Made by a program: the position numbers and the translations under genes
Part shown: positions 47,176 to 55,842 of the stretch, piece by piece
How the letters are laid out: each line of letters opens with the position of its first letter
Position numbering within the stretch: the first letter of the stretch is position 1
Notes under the pieces: model-generated
What the model was told of the DNA's origin: nothing
Database searches by the model: none
What the model saw: the letters and a program-made list of their open reading frames with translations, nothing else
NCBI RefSeq assembly: GCF_028882275.1
Contig: NZ_JARBUT010000012.1
Span: forward strand, 1 to 64,000
Direction of reading: 5' to 3'
Source: Nocardiopsis sp. N85
GTDB lineage: Bacteria > Actinomycetota > Actinomycetes > Streptosporangiales > Streptosporangiaceae
DNA: 64,000 nucleotides

Positions 47176-47765
47176 TGGTGGACCTGCGCACGGTCATGGC
47201 GCGCTTTCCCACCGGGGTGACCGTGCTCACGACCGGAGGGGACACCCCGCACGGGATGACCGCCAACGCCTTCACGTCGGTCTCCCTGGAACCCCCGCTG
47301 ATCCTGTGCTGCGTCGCCCTCAACGCACGTCTGCACGCCACGGTCCACGACCGGGGGATGTTCGGCGTGTCCCTGCTGGGGGCGGATCAGACGGCTCTGG
47401 CCCGGTACTTCGCCGACGGCTCCCGCCCCACGGGCGCCGTCCAGTTCGACCGGTGGGCCTGGTACCGCGGGGCCCGTACGGGCGCTCCGCTGCTGGCGGG
47501 TGCCCGGGGATGGCTGGAGTGCGCGGTGGAGACCGTCCATCACGCCGGGGATCATTCCATCGTGGTCGGGAGGGTGCTCACCGCCGTCGCGGGGGCCGAC
47601 AGCGACCCCCTGTTCTTCGTGGACGGCGAGCTGAGGGGGCCCGGGGCGGGGCGCTGGAACCTGGAACGCGACAGCTCCACCGAGTCCACGGCCCGCTCGC
47701 GGACGTCCCCGGCACCCACCATGAGGGCGGGCAACAGGGACTCGAAGCAGTCATCGGCCCCGTAG
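47175..47765 (+). CDS. Flavin reductase-like protein (SgcE6-type)
   Basis: This 196-aa protein has the FMN-binding split-barrel pattern FPTGVTVLTTGGDTPHGMTANAFTSVSLEPP. It likely supplies reduced flavin to a monooxygenase; SgcE6-type reductases occur in enediyne clusters. The start overlaps the thioesterase stop by one base (TGATG). The conserved domain ends near FFVDGELRG (about nt 47640); the last 40 residues run antisense to the TetR gene and look non-native, probably from loss of the stop codon. Confidence 0.88.
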   Translation: MVDLRTVMARFPTGVTVLTTGGDTPHGMTANAFTSVSLEPPLILCCVALNARLHATVHDRGMFGVSLLGADQTALARYFADGSRPTGAVQFDRWAWYRGARTGAPLLAGARGWLECAVETVHHAGDHSIVVGRVLTAVAGADSDPLFFVDGELRGPGAGRWNLERDSSTESTARSRTSPAPTMRAGNRDSKQSSAP

Positions 47766-48292
47766 GGTTCGACCAGGTAGGAGCCCAATTCCAGCGAGGT
47801 CACCCCGTGCACGGTCGTCCACATGTGGTGGGCGACCAGGAACGGATCGCCGTCGTCGAACCGCCCCGCCCGCATGCACCGTTCGGTACAGGCGACCACA
47901 CCGGCCATCGTGTACCTGCCGTGCTGTCGATCGTCGTCCGAGAGGGAGAACCCAGCCAGGGAGGAGGAACCGAACATCACGGAGTACAGGTGCGGGTCGG
48001 CCACCGCGCTCGCCCGGTAGATCCGCCCGTACAGCGCCAGGTCGGCCACGGGGTCCGCGGTCGCCCGCACACGGGAGAACCGCGCGTACAGCCGGGCGAA
48101 GCCCTCGTGGACCATCGCCCGGACCAGCCCCGTCATGCCGTCGAAGTTCGTGTAGACGGCCATCGTCGAACACCCGGCCTCCCGGGCGAGTCGACGGGTG
48201 GTCAGCGCCGACGGGCCCTCGGAGGCGAGCACGCGCGCGGCCGCGTGGACCAGGGCCGACGGGGTCCGGGGGTCGGCGCGTCTGGGGCTCAC
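47552..48292 (-). CDS. TetR-family transcriptional regulator
   Basis: This 246-aa protein starts at GTG 48292, overlapping the DUF1702-like stop as GTGA. The N-terminal helix-turn-helix is ALTTRRLAREAGCSTMAVYTNFDG, followed by a WHG-like C-domain (about residues 80-195). The last 45 residues lie antisense to the flavin-reductase gene and are not a natural TetR tail, so the two genes overlap by 214 nt tail to tail. It is likely a ligand-responsive repressor of the cluster. Confidence 0.88.
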   Translation of the reverse strand: MSPRRADPRTPSALVHAAARVLASEGPSALTTRRLAREAGCSTMAVYTNFDGMTGLVRAMVHEGFARLYARFSRVRATADPVADLALYGRIYRASAVADPHLYSVMFGSSSLAGFSLSDDDRQHGRYTMAGVVACTERCMRAGRFDDGDPFLVAHHMWTTVHGVTSLELGSYLVEPYGADDCFESLLPALMVGAGDVRERAVDSVELSRSRFQRPAPGPLSSPSTKNRGSLSAPATAVSTLPTTME

Positions 48293-49269
48293 ACGGCCCA
48301 CCGTTCGGCCAACCGTGTTCGCCACACCTCGTAGCCCGGCACGCCTTCGCGACCTCGGCCCTCGGCGGGTCGGGTCTCCCGGGCCGACCACGCCGCCGAT
48401 TCCGGGGAGGCACCGCACAGCGCGGTGACGGCGACTCCCACGTGCGGCACGGAGAGGTCGGCGCGCAGTCGTGCCTCCGCGGCGAAGGCCGCGCCCTGGG
48501 CCAGCCAACGCCGATGGGCTCCGGCCCGGTCGCGCAGACGCTCCAGAGCCTCGCGATCCGCGCCCCCGGCGTAGACGGCGGCCAGCCCCACACCGCTGTA
48601 CAGGTCGGCCCGGCGCCGTTCGGGGAAGGACTCCACCAGGTCGGCGACGCGCCCGGGATCGGCGCAGGCGACGAACCACAGCGCCCGCCCGATCCCTTGG
48701 TCCATGGCCCGTGCGGCGTAGCCGGGGTCGCCGGACCAGTGCGCCGGCCGGGTGTCGCGGTCCCTCCGGCGCACGAACCGGTCCGTGTGGAAGTAGGCCT
48801 GGTGGAAACCGTAGCCGTCCAGGACCAGCCACCGGAGCAGCGGATCGAGGGTGTGCGCGGACGGCCAGAGCGGCCGGGGAAGCCGGGCCAGGGCCCAGCC
48901 GACGCCGACATGGGCCATGTACAGGTGGGGATGCCCCGGTCCCGCCATGTACTCCGCGGCGCGTCGCCCGCGCGGGGTGAGGGCGTCCAGGACGGTGAAC
49001 GCCATCGCCGCCCCCTCGTGGGCGAATCCGCGGAAGCGCACGGGAACGTCCGCCAGCCGGCGGTCGGTGTCCTCGGGGCTGCCGGTCTCCGCCGCGTGTC
49101 CGTAGCCCACCAGGAAGAACCGGCCGACGGTCTCGATGAGGACCCGGGCCGTCGCGGTCCCCTGGTGGAAGCCGCGCGTCTCGACGAGGGTCTGGGTCGT
49201 GTTCGGCGTGAGGACGCGGCGGCGCAGCGTCCCGAGGGTGGTGTGCACGAGGACTCCTGGAGCGATCAT
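48289..49269 (-). CDS. DUF1702-like protein (enediyne E3/UnbL-type)
   Basis: This 326-aa protein has the pattern LLRWLVLDGYGFHQAYFHTDRFV in the middle, HVGVGWALARL before it and DQGIGRALWFVACADP after. From memory these match DUF1702 proteins, the E3/UnbL component linked to enediyne PKSs, of unproven chemistry. The start ATG 49269 overlaps the AraC stop as ATGA. Here it lies in a regulator operon on the opposite strand from the PKS, an unusual place. Confidence 0.75.
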   Translation of the reverse strand: MIAPGVLVHTTLGTLRRRVLTPNTTQTLVETRGFHQGTATARVLIETVGRFFLVGYGHAAETGSPEDTDRRLADVPVRFRGFAHEGAAMAFTVLDALTPRGRRAAEYMAGPGHPHLYMAHVGVGWALARLPRPLWPSAHTLDPLLRWLVLDGYGFHQAYFHTDRFVRRRDRDTRPAHWSGDPGYAARAMDQGIGRALWFVACADPGRVADLVESFPERRRADLYSGVGLAAVYAGGADREALERLRDRAGAHRRWLAQGAAFAAEARLRADLSVPHVGVAVTALCGASPESAAWSARETRPAEGRGREGVPGYEVWRTRLAERWAV

Positions 49270-50078
49270 CGGCCGCAGGCCAGGGGGGCCGTCACGTGGA
49301 CGTGGTCGGAGGAGGTGTCGGCGAGGCTGATGGCCATGGGCACGTCGGTCGACGCCAAACGTCGCATCGACATCCGGGTCCAGGTGTTCATCCCCTTCCG
49401 TACCGTGAGCCGGTGGGGGAGGGTGCCGACCAGTACGTCGGCGTTGGCCGGGGCGCCCGTTCTCATGGCCAGGGCCATGAGGCTCCATTCCCCGCCCGGG
49501 ACGTTGCCGAGGGTGAAGGTGACGCGCTCGGTGGCGGGCAGGAACCTGTAGGCCACGGGGCGGTTCTGGGGCACGATCGTGTCGTAGACGCCCACCAGCA
49601 GCCGACCGTCGGGGATCGCGCGAGGCAGTTCGATCATGCCGCGAACGCTGCCGGTGTGCCGTTCTCCGTCGAGGCTCGCCGGCCCGGGGGAACCGGCCAG
49701 TTCGACCGGTGAGGGCATGCGGTTGAAGTCCTTGGAGACCGCGACCATCGACCGCCCCACCTCGGGTTTGCGGTACTCCCTGGGCGACATGCCCACGAGG
49801 CGGGTGAACCTGCTGGTGAAGGTGCCCACACTGCTGTAGCCGACGCTGTGCACGATGTCGCAGATGTTCATCGAGGAGGCGACCAGGCGTCTCTTGGCCT
49901 CGAACATGCGGACCGCGCCGAGGTACCTGCCCGGAGAGATCCCGACCTCCTGGGTGAACAGCCTGGAGAAGTGGAAGGGGCTTACAAAGACCTCGGCTGC
50001 GATATCGGCCAAGGTGATCGGCTCGGCATAGCGTCTGCGTATGAAAGAAACTGCTTGGCAAACCGATTCTCGCACCAT
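49266..50078 (-). CDS. AraC-family regulator with N-terminal HTH
   Basis: This 270-aa protein has the two AraC helix-turn-helix motifs at its N-terminus (ITLADIAAEVFVSPFHFSRLFTQE and ICDIVHSVGYSSVGTFTSRF), then a C-terminal sensor domain of about 130 residues. Most AraC proteins have the opposite order. ATG 50078 or GTG 50075 are both near GAGGAG; the further-upstream frame is rejected because it adds unlike sequence. First gene of the AraC/DUF1702-like/TetR operon. A paralogue lies at 55033-55842. Confidence 0.9.
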   Translation of the reverse strand: MVRESVCQAVSFIRRRYAEPITLADIAAEVFVSPFHFSRLFTQEVGISPGRYLGAVRMFEAKRRLVASSMNICDIVHSVGYSSVGTFTSRFTRLVGMSPREYRKPEVGRSMVAVSKDFNRMPSPVELAGSPGPASLDGERHTGSVRGMIELPRAIPDGRLLVGVYDTIVPQNRPVAYRFLPATERVTFTLGNVPGGEWSLMALAMRTGAPANADVLVGTLPHRLTVRKGMNTWTRMSMRRLASTDVPMAISLADTSSDHVHVTAPLACGR

Positions 50079-50614
50079 GGCTCCTCGTGACTCTACGGCA
50101 TGTGGGGATGTCGTGGCGTTCGCCGGGGCGCTGCATGTTCCCGTGTATCCGATCATCTTGTACGAAGATTGGCCCGGCGACGTCTTCCGTATTGCTCTTT
50201 TCGGTGCCGGCGATAATGTGGCCAAGCGTTGAATCCTCGGTATGGGGAGGGTCGTGCGCACGGATAGGTCACGTCCGAAAACGGCCCCTGAGGGGCGTCA
50301 TCCGCGCGAGGTTCTGGGTTCCGCGCTGATCAGAGTGCTTCTCACTGTTCTTGTGTGTACGGGTGTGTCTCTTGTTGCATTTGGGGTCTCCTCGCCCCGA
50401 AGGTGACTCTTCTCTGTGTTTAATTAGTCACACCTAGTGGTGTGATCTTGCTGGCCGCATTCTTGGAGCATTGATCGGTGTCCGGGTGTTGCGGCCAATT
50501 GAAGATTGTGTTATCGGGACGGCCAGCAATGCACGAGAAGGAATTCGTTGGCCGGTGAACCTATCGTGGTGAACATAATCCCGGTGCCCATTAGCTGGTT
50601 AAAGGAGAGAACAG
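50079..50614. other. AT-rich divergent promoter region with an operator-like inverted repeat
   Basis: 536 nt between the AraC operon and the HEAT-protein operon. GC falls clearly at 50330-50600 (ttgtgtgtacgggtgtgtctcttgttgcattt... tttaattagtc). No gene is seen in it beyond weak open frames. It contains the repeat listed at 50428-50445. Confidence 0.6.
50428..50445. promoter_or_regulatory. 18-bp inverted repeat, candidate operator
   Basis: TCACACC-TAGT-GGTGTGA has perfect 7-bp arms, in the shared control region of the two divergent operons. It suits a TetR- or AraC-type dimer. I found no second copy elsewhere in the cluster by eye. Confidence 0.5.
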
Positions 50615-51922
50615 ATGGCGATCGACCTGGCGCACAAACAACCGCCGCCGGACCCCGCGGACGCCGAACTCCAGGCGGGCCTGGCCGGTCAGCCGCCCCT
50701 GACCGAGTTGGCCAGTGAGCAGCGCGACGCGCTCAACTTCTCCTACCGCACGACGCTCAGCATGGACCCCCGCCTCGTCGCCGGTGACCCCGCCGCCTGG
50801 CAGAGCGACTTCGGCTACGCCCTCAACAAGGCCGCCGTCCGCCTGGACACGCGCACCGACGAGGAACTCGCCCGCGACGCCCTCTCCCACCCCGACCCGG
50901 TGGCCCGTGAGCAGGCCGTCTTCGAGTACGCCGACCGCGACCCCGCGGACGTCTTCGAGGTGCTGGAACAGGTCGTGCGCACCGAGAAGGACCGCGAGAT
51001 CCGGTGGGACACCCTGTGGGCCATCGAGAAGCTCGGCGGCCCCCACGCCATGAGCACCCTGTCCCGGTTCCTGGACGACCCGGACCCCGAGATCGCCGAG
51101 TGGGCCAAGCTCTTCCTCAGCGAGCTGCGGACCGGAGACCCGGCCTTCGACGCGCGTGAGGCCGTCTTCACCGAGGGCCGCACCTTCGACGAGACGATCT
51201 ACCTGCTCATCCACTGCGACCTGTACATCCGCCTGGACGACACCAACCGGCACTGGGGCAAGCTCTCCCTCGGGCCGCGCGGCCTCGCCCGGGTCTACGG
51301 CCAGGCGCACGCCTGCCCCAACGTCGCCACGCGCGAACGCCAGCTCCTGATGGCCAAGACCATCGACGGGCTGTACGAGGACGGCACCCGGCACATGGAC
51401 AACTACCTGTTCCGCGGGTTCACCGACCGGACCAGGGCCGACCGGGGCAACTTCTACTTCGAGTCCCAGGTGCCCCGGACCTTCTACCACTCGGGGCGCG
51501 CGGCGGACCCGAGCCGGGGTACCCGCCAGACCGACATCGGTTTCGCCCGCTTCGGCACCTGGTTCCTCGACCCCGACATCCAGGTGCGCGGGGAATCGGC
51601 CATCCGCTACGTCCGCGGTCGCTTCCAAGGGTGGGGCTACACCGACGTCGAGAACATGGTCGGCAAGGACATCACCGAGATGCTGGCCCCGGGCAACGGA
51701 ATCCTGTCCACCCTCCACGACCCCGAGGTCGGGCCGAAGACCAACGTGTTCATCCTCGGCACCTTCAAGGGGAAGCTCAACGACTGGGACGGCGACGGGA
51801 AGATCGACCTCAACTCCCGCGATGTGTACAGCACCGTGGACGGTGAGCTCGACAGCGACCAGGACGGCATCCCCGACGAGCCCGGTCGCACCTGCTCCGA
51901 CCACCGCCCCGGCCGCGTCTGA
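50615..51922 (+). CDS. HEAT-repeat protein with C-terminal acidic calcium-type motifs
   Basis: This 435-aa protein begins with ATG 50615 after AAAGGAGAG. Residues about 85-175 hold two or three HEAT-type helical repeats (ALSHPDPVAREQAVFEYADRD, TLWAIEKLGG). The middle (190-330) is unrecognised, with many aromatic residues. The C-terminus has DWDGDGKIDLNSRDV and DSDQDGIPDEPG, DxDxDG loops like those of EF-hand/dockerin or thrombospondin type-3 repeats. No signal peptide. First of a four-gene plus-strand operon; function unknown. Confidence 0.75.
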   Translation: MAIDLAHKQPPPDPADAELQAGLAGQPPLTELASEQRDALNFSYRTTLSMDPRLVAGDPAAWQSDFGYALNKAAVRLDTRTDEELARDALSHPDPVAREQAVFEYADRDPADVFEVLEQVVRTEKDREIRWDTLWAIEKLGGPHAMSTLSRFLDDPDPEIAEWAKLFLSELRTGDPAFDAREAVFTEGRTFDETIYLLIHCDLYIRLDDTNRHWGKLSLGPRGLARVYGQAHACPNVATRERQLLMAKTIDGLYEDGTRHMDNYLFRGFTDRTRADRGNFYFESQVPRTFYHSGRAADPSRGTRQTDIGFARFGTWFLDPDIQVRGESAIRYVRGRFQGWGYTDVENMVGKDITEMLAPGNGILSTLHDPEVGPKTNVFILGTFKGKLNDWDGDGKIDLNSRDVYSTVDGELDSDQDGIPDEPGRTCSDHRPGRV

Positions 51923-51984
51923 CGAACCCCGCGGGGCCCGTTGGGCCCTTCGGGTTCCCTGCACAGGAAAGGTGAGGAAAGTCC

Positions 51985-52620
51985 ATGTCCGAAAAGAAGA
52001 CCCTGCTCGGCCGCCCGGTGGAGACCGAGGGGGTGCCGAATCTGTACGAGGGATCCCCCGTCGTCAAGTGGAAGGCGCCCGAGCCCGGTATCGACAACCT
52101 GGGCCTGCACTCGTGGGACACCTTCGCGATCCCCGGCGTCGGTGAGTTCGACGTCGAGTTCGACGGTTACGTGCGCGTCGTGCGCTCCCCGGCCACCGAC
52201 GAGGAGTGGGCCGACGCCGAGGTCTACACCAACCTCATCGAGATGCACATGACCGGTGTCTCCGAGGAACTGGGCACCATCACGGTCACCCTCAACCCCG
52301 AGTACCTCTCCGCCGGGCAGATCCGCACCCCCTTCGACCCCTACGCGGGGGAGGGGCCGGCCGCCAAGGCCTGTCGGATGGCCGTCGGCTGCATGTTCGA
52401 CATCCCCAAACTGGGCACCCGGTTGTTCAACCGCGAGCCCGTCATCCTCACCATCGACGACGTCCGTTCCATCCCACCGGCCGGCGCCCCCGGCAAGGGG
52501 CAGATCTACCGGATGCTCCCGCTCTACGACGTCCGCACCCCCTGGGACGAGCCGACGGCCTACCTGACCAGCCTGAAGTTCAACATGGGCGGCTACCTGC
52601 CCCCCGAGCGCTTCAGCTGA
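51985..52620 (+). CDS. Unrecognised 211-aa protein
   Basis: Soluble, no signal peptide or membrane helix. It is beta-rich (FAIPGVGEFDVEFDGYVRVVRS, LGTITVTLNPEYLSAG) with one Cys pair separated by eight residues (KACRMAVGCMF). It may be a partner of the HEAT protein, as the genes are 62 nt apart. I cannot place it in a family with confidence. ATG 51985 follows GGTGAGGAAAG. Confidence 0.65.
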   Translation: MSEKKTLLGRPVETEGVPNLYEGSPVVKWKAPEPGIDNLGLHSWDTFAIPGVGEFDVEFDGYVRVVRSPATDEEWADAEVYTNLIEMHMTGVSEELGTITVTLNPEYLSAGQIRTPFDPYAGEGPAAKACRMAVGCMFDIPKLGTRLFNREPVILTIDDVRSIPPAGAPGKGQIYRMLPLYDVRTPWDEPTAYLTSLKFNMGGYLPPERFS

Positions 52621-52699
52621 TCGACCGCGGTGGGTGGACGGGCGGGGCCCGTCCACCCACCGTCGCGCGCCCCGACCCGCATCGAGAGTGGAGAGCCCC

Positions 52700-53773
52700 G
52701 TGTCCGTCGAACCCGTCGCACCACCCGAAGAGCGGCCCCGCCCGGAATCCGGTCCGCCGGGCGGCCCCGAGTTCACCCACGAGATCCTCGAATTCCCTCC
52801 CCTCGGCTCGTCGGGGGGACATCCGGTCGCCCACCGTCGCTGGGAGGAACTCGTCAGCGACATCCATATCCGGGGCCACGGCCTCGACGACGTGTGGAAC
52901 GCCCTCACCGATCCCTACGCCATCGCCCAGTGGTTCGCCGACGCGGACGAGTTCTGGGCCGCCCCGGGTCGGGAGAGCGCGCTGGACTTCAACGACGGCG
53001 AGTTCTTCTGGTGCCGTACCGTCGCCGCCGAACCCCCCCACGAGGGCCGTGCGCTGTTGGAACACCTGTGGCGCTGGGTCGGGGTGGGGCCCGCGACCAC
53101 CGTGCGCTGGGAACTCTCCGAACCGACCGGCGGGGTGGTCCGTGTCCGCGTCGTCGAGCGCGCCACCAACCCGCCCTCGGACTGGCGGTCCTGGAACGGC
53201 ATGGGCTGGCCCGGCATCCTGGACCAGCTCGCCGAACACCTGCGCACCGGCCGCCGGCAGCGGTGGCCCTGGCGGCGCATGGGACCCTACATCCAGACCG
53301 AGCTGCCCCTCGGCACCTTCGAGGCCTGGTCGACGCTGACCTCGATACCGGCCCTCCAGTTCTGGCTCGGGCGCAGTTCGGGCACCCTCGTCGAAGGTGA
53401 CCGGGTCGACTTCACCATCGGCGACGCCAGCGGTACGGCCTCGCTGACCGTGACCCGACACGTCGAGGCCAACCAGAGCTTCCCCTCCTTCCAGCCCCGC
53501 TTGGAGTTCACCCTCCACCGCCTCGGGTGGCCCGGCCCGCTCGACGGGCACCTGTGGATCGAACCGGCGGGCCTGGGACGCAGCGTCCTCCAGGTGTTCC
53601 ACTCCGGGTGGGAACGGTTCGGGCAGCTCGCCGAGGCCCCGGTGGACCGGGCGCTGCTCACCGCCTTCTGGGCGTCGGCCTTCGGACGGCTGGTCCTGCT
53701 GATGGGCGGCCCCCCGGGTGAGGCGCCGGGATCGGGGACCGACGGACCGGGACCGCACGCGTGGAGCAGGTGA
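52700..53773 (+). CDS. Tandem SRPBCC-domain protein
   Basis: This 357-aa protein starts at GTG 52700 with GGAG upstream. The first SRPBCC/START-like domain spans about 50-195 (IHIRGHGLDDVWNALTDPYAIAQWFADADEFW), the second about 205-335. In polyketide clusters these domains cyclise or bind hydrophobic intermediates; in enediyne clusters START-like proteins (CalC) can also confer self-resistance. A paralogue with the same double layout is at 55832-56677. It overlaps the ABC1-kinase start. Confidence 0.78.
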   Translation: MSVEPVAPPEERPRPESGPPGGPEFTHEILEFPPLGSSGGHPVAHRRWEELVSDIHIRGHGLDDVWNALTDPYAIAQWFADADEFWAAPGRESALDFNDGEFFWCRTVAAEPPHEGRALLEHLWRWVGVGPATTVRWELSEPTGGVVRVRVVERATNPPSDWRSWNGMGWPGILDQLAEHLRTGRRQRWPWRRMGPYIQTELPLGTFEAWSTLTSIPALQFWLGRSSGTLVEGDRVDFTIGDASGTASLTVTRHVEANQSFPSFQPRLEFTLHRLGWPGPLDGHLWIEPAGLGRSVLQVFHSGWERFGQLAEAPVDRALLTAFWASAFGRLVLLMGGPPGEAPGSGTDGPGPHAWSR

Positions 53774-55017
53774 CCCCCGGCCGCGTCGCGCGCCCCGCCC
53801 CGACGCGCTTCGAGACGGCCCGCCGTCTGGGCGCGCTCGGTCTGATCGGGGCGGGCACGGTCGTCACCGCCGCGGTCGCGGCCGCCGCCGGCCTGCCGGG
53901 TGGAGGCGCCGCGGGCGCCCGGCGCGGCGTGGCGACCTCCGTGGCCGTCGGCCTCCAGCGCTTGGGGCCGACGGCGGCCAAGGCCGGGCAGCTCATCGGA
54001 TCCCGGCGCGACATGATCGGCCCGATCTGGGCGGACGCCCTGGGCGTGCTGCACGATCGGGCCCGACCCATGTCCGCCGCCGAACGCGCGGTCGCCCTCC
54101 GGAGAGCGCGGGACGAGGTGCCGGCTCTGGCCGACGTCGAGGTCACCGGGATCCTGCTCGGTTCGGGCACCGTCGGTTGCGTCTACCGGGGGGCCGTCGG
54201 TTCCGAACGGGTCGCGGTCAAACTGCGCCGTCCGGGCGTGGACCGGCTCATGGCGGCCGACCTGAGGCTGCTGCGGGCCGCCGCGTCGTTGGCGGTCCGT
54301 TGGGACCGCACCGGTGGCCGGCCACTGGCGGACCTGGTCGACTACGTCGCCGACGTGATCATGGCCCAGACCGATTACATCGCCGAGGCGGAGAACCACC
54401 GCGTTCTGGCCGCGAACCTGGCCCGCCTGCCCGGGGTCGACGTCCCCGCCCTGTACCCGGATCTGTGCGGATCGAGCGTACTGGTCACCCGGTACGTCCC
54501 CGGTCTGGGCGCCCGGGTCCCGCCCACCGCGCAGGCGGTCGCGGCGCGCCGTGCCCTGCGCGCCGTGCGGCGCATGGTGTTCGAGGACGGTTTCGTCCAC
54601 TGCGACCTGCATCCGGGCAACCTCTACGTTCACGGGAACGGCCGGGTCGTGCTCTTGGACGCCGGGTACGCGGTACGGGTCTCGGAGCACACCAGGGAGA
54701 GCCTGGACCGCTTCTTCCGTGCCATCGCCATCGGCGACGGGCGTACCTGCGGGGAGATCGTCTTCGACAGCGCGCCGGACGCCGACGAACGGCGCCGGGG
54801 TGAGTTCGTCGAGGCGATGGAACGCCACGTCCGGGCGCACGGCGGTGACGGGGGCGTGTTCACCATGGCGGAGTTCGGCAACGGGATCTTCGAGTTGCAG
54901 ACCCGCTACGGCGTGCATTCGCGGGCGGAGTTCGTGTTCCCGCTGTCCGCGCTGATGGTCGCCGAGGGGACGCTGCGCTCCCTCATGCCCACCGTGGAGA
55001 TCCAGGACGGGTTCTGA
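53770..55017 (+). CDS. ABC1/UbiB (AarF)-family kinase-like protein, copy 1
   Basis: This 415-aa protein has the UbiB hallmarks: KAGQ loop in AAKAGQLIGSRRDMIGP, nucleotide loop LLGSGTVGCVY, lysine in VAVKLRRPGV, HCDLHPGN catalytic loop and DAG in place of DFG. UbiB proteins are ATPases or kinases needed for ubiquinone and lipid biology; few are known in PKS clusters. Start GTG 53770 forms a GTGA overlap; GTG 53761 is an alternative. Last gene of this operon. Confidence 0.85.
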   Translation: MTPGRVARPAPTRFETARRLGALGLIGAGTVVTAAVAAAAGLPGGGAAGARRGVATSVAVGLQRLGPTAAKAGQLIGSRRDMIGPIWADALGVLHDRARPMSAAERAVALRRARDEVPALADVEVTGILLGSGTVGCVYRGAVGSERVAVKLRRPGVDRLMAADLRLLRAAASLAVRWDRTGGRPLADLVDYVADVIMAQTDYIAEAENHRVLAANLARLPGVDVPALYPDLCGSSVLVTRYVPGLGARVPPTAQAVAARRALRAVRRMVFEDGFVHCDLHPGNLYVHGNGRVVLLDAGYAVRVSEHTRESLDRFFRAIAIGDGRTCGEIVFDSAPDADERRRGEFVEAMERHVRAHGGDGGVFTMAEFGNGIFELQTRYGVHSRAEFVFPLSALMVAEGTLRSLMPTVEIQDGF

Positions 55018-55032
55018 CCGTTCCCGCGTCGT

Positions 55033-55842
55033 TCACCGGCCACGGGAGGACCCGCCCAGGAACGAGCGCAGGTGGACGGCCGGGGCGGCCGACACCACCG
55101 GGGGGTCCAAGGGGTCGAGAGCTCTCAGGGTCAGCGCGGCGGTCCCGCTCCCGGCCGCCGTGCGTCCCCGGCTGACCAGCATGTCCTCGTCGCCGCCCAC
55201 GGCCAGGTCGACCAGGGGGGAGTGGGCGGGCAGCGACATCAGGAACATCTCCGACCGTCCCGCCGCCGGACGCTGTTCCAACAGCGTGCCCGCGGCCCCC
55301 TGCACGATTCCGAACCCCGACAGCCCGCCCTGGGGCAGACCCGAGTCGAACAGGCCCACGAACGAGATCCGATCGGTGAGCGGCGTCCCGGCCGTGCCGG
55401 ACAGCGTCAGTCGGCAGTCCACCCTGCGGCTCCCCGTGGCCCGGGCCCGCTCCAGGTCGGGCTCGGTGATGCGGTATCCCGCCAGGACGTCCACCAGTTC
55501 CCGGAACCTTCCCGGGGAGACCCCCACGAGGCGGGTGAACTGCGTGGTGAAGGAACCGATGCTCTGGTACCCGATCCGATCGCTGATGCTCATCACCGTC
55601 TCGGAGGTCTCCGCCAACAGGCGTTTGGCCTCCTGCATCCGCAACGCCGTCAGAAAACGTCCCGGAGTGGTCCCCGTGTGCCTGGCGAAGATCCGATGGA
55701 AGTGGAACTGACTGTAGAAACCAGAGGACGCGAGATCGGCCAGCAGGTGCGGGGCGGCCGGGTCCTCGCGGATGGCGCCCACGGCCGCCAGCACCGCCTC
55801 ACGCTGGGCGGGGTTGTCCTTGCCGGTCCCATCAGCGGCCAT
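55033..55842 (-). CDS. AraC-family regulator with N-terminal HTH, copy 2
   Basis: This 269-aa protein has two N-terminal helix-turn-helix motifs (LLADLASSGFYSQFHFHRIFARH and MSISDRIGYQSIGSFTTQF), then a C-terminal sensor domain of about 130 residues, the same order as the AraC at 49266-50078. ATG 55842 overlaps the end of the upstream SRPBCC gene by 11 nt, so it is last in the seven-gene minus operon. Confidence 0.9.
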   Translation of the reverse strand: MAADGTGKDNPAQREAVLAAVGAIREDPAAPHLLADLASSGFYSQFHFHRIFARHTGTTPGRFLTALRMQEAKRLLAETSETVMSISDRIGYQSIGSFTTQFTRLVGVSPGRFRELVDVLAGYRITEPDLERARATGSRRVDCRLTLSGTAGTPLTDRISFVGLFDSGLPQGGLSGFGIVQGAAGTLLEQRPAAGRSEMFLMSLPAHSPLVDLAVGGDEDMLVSRGRTAAGSGTAALTLRALDPLDPPVVSAAPAVHLRSFLGGSSRGR

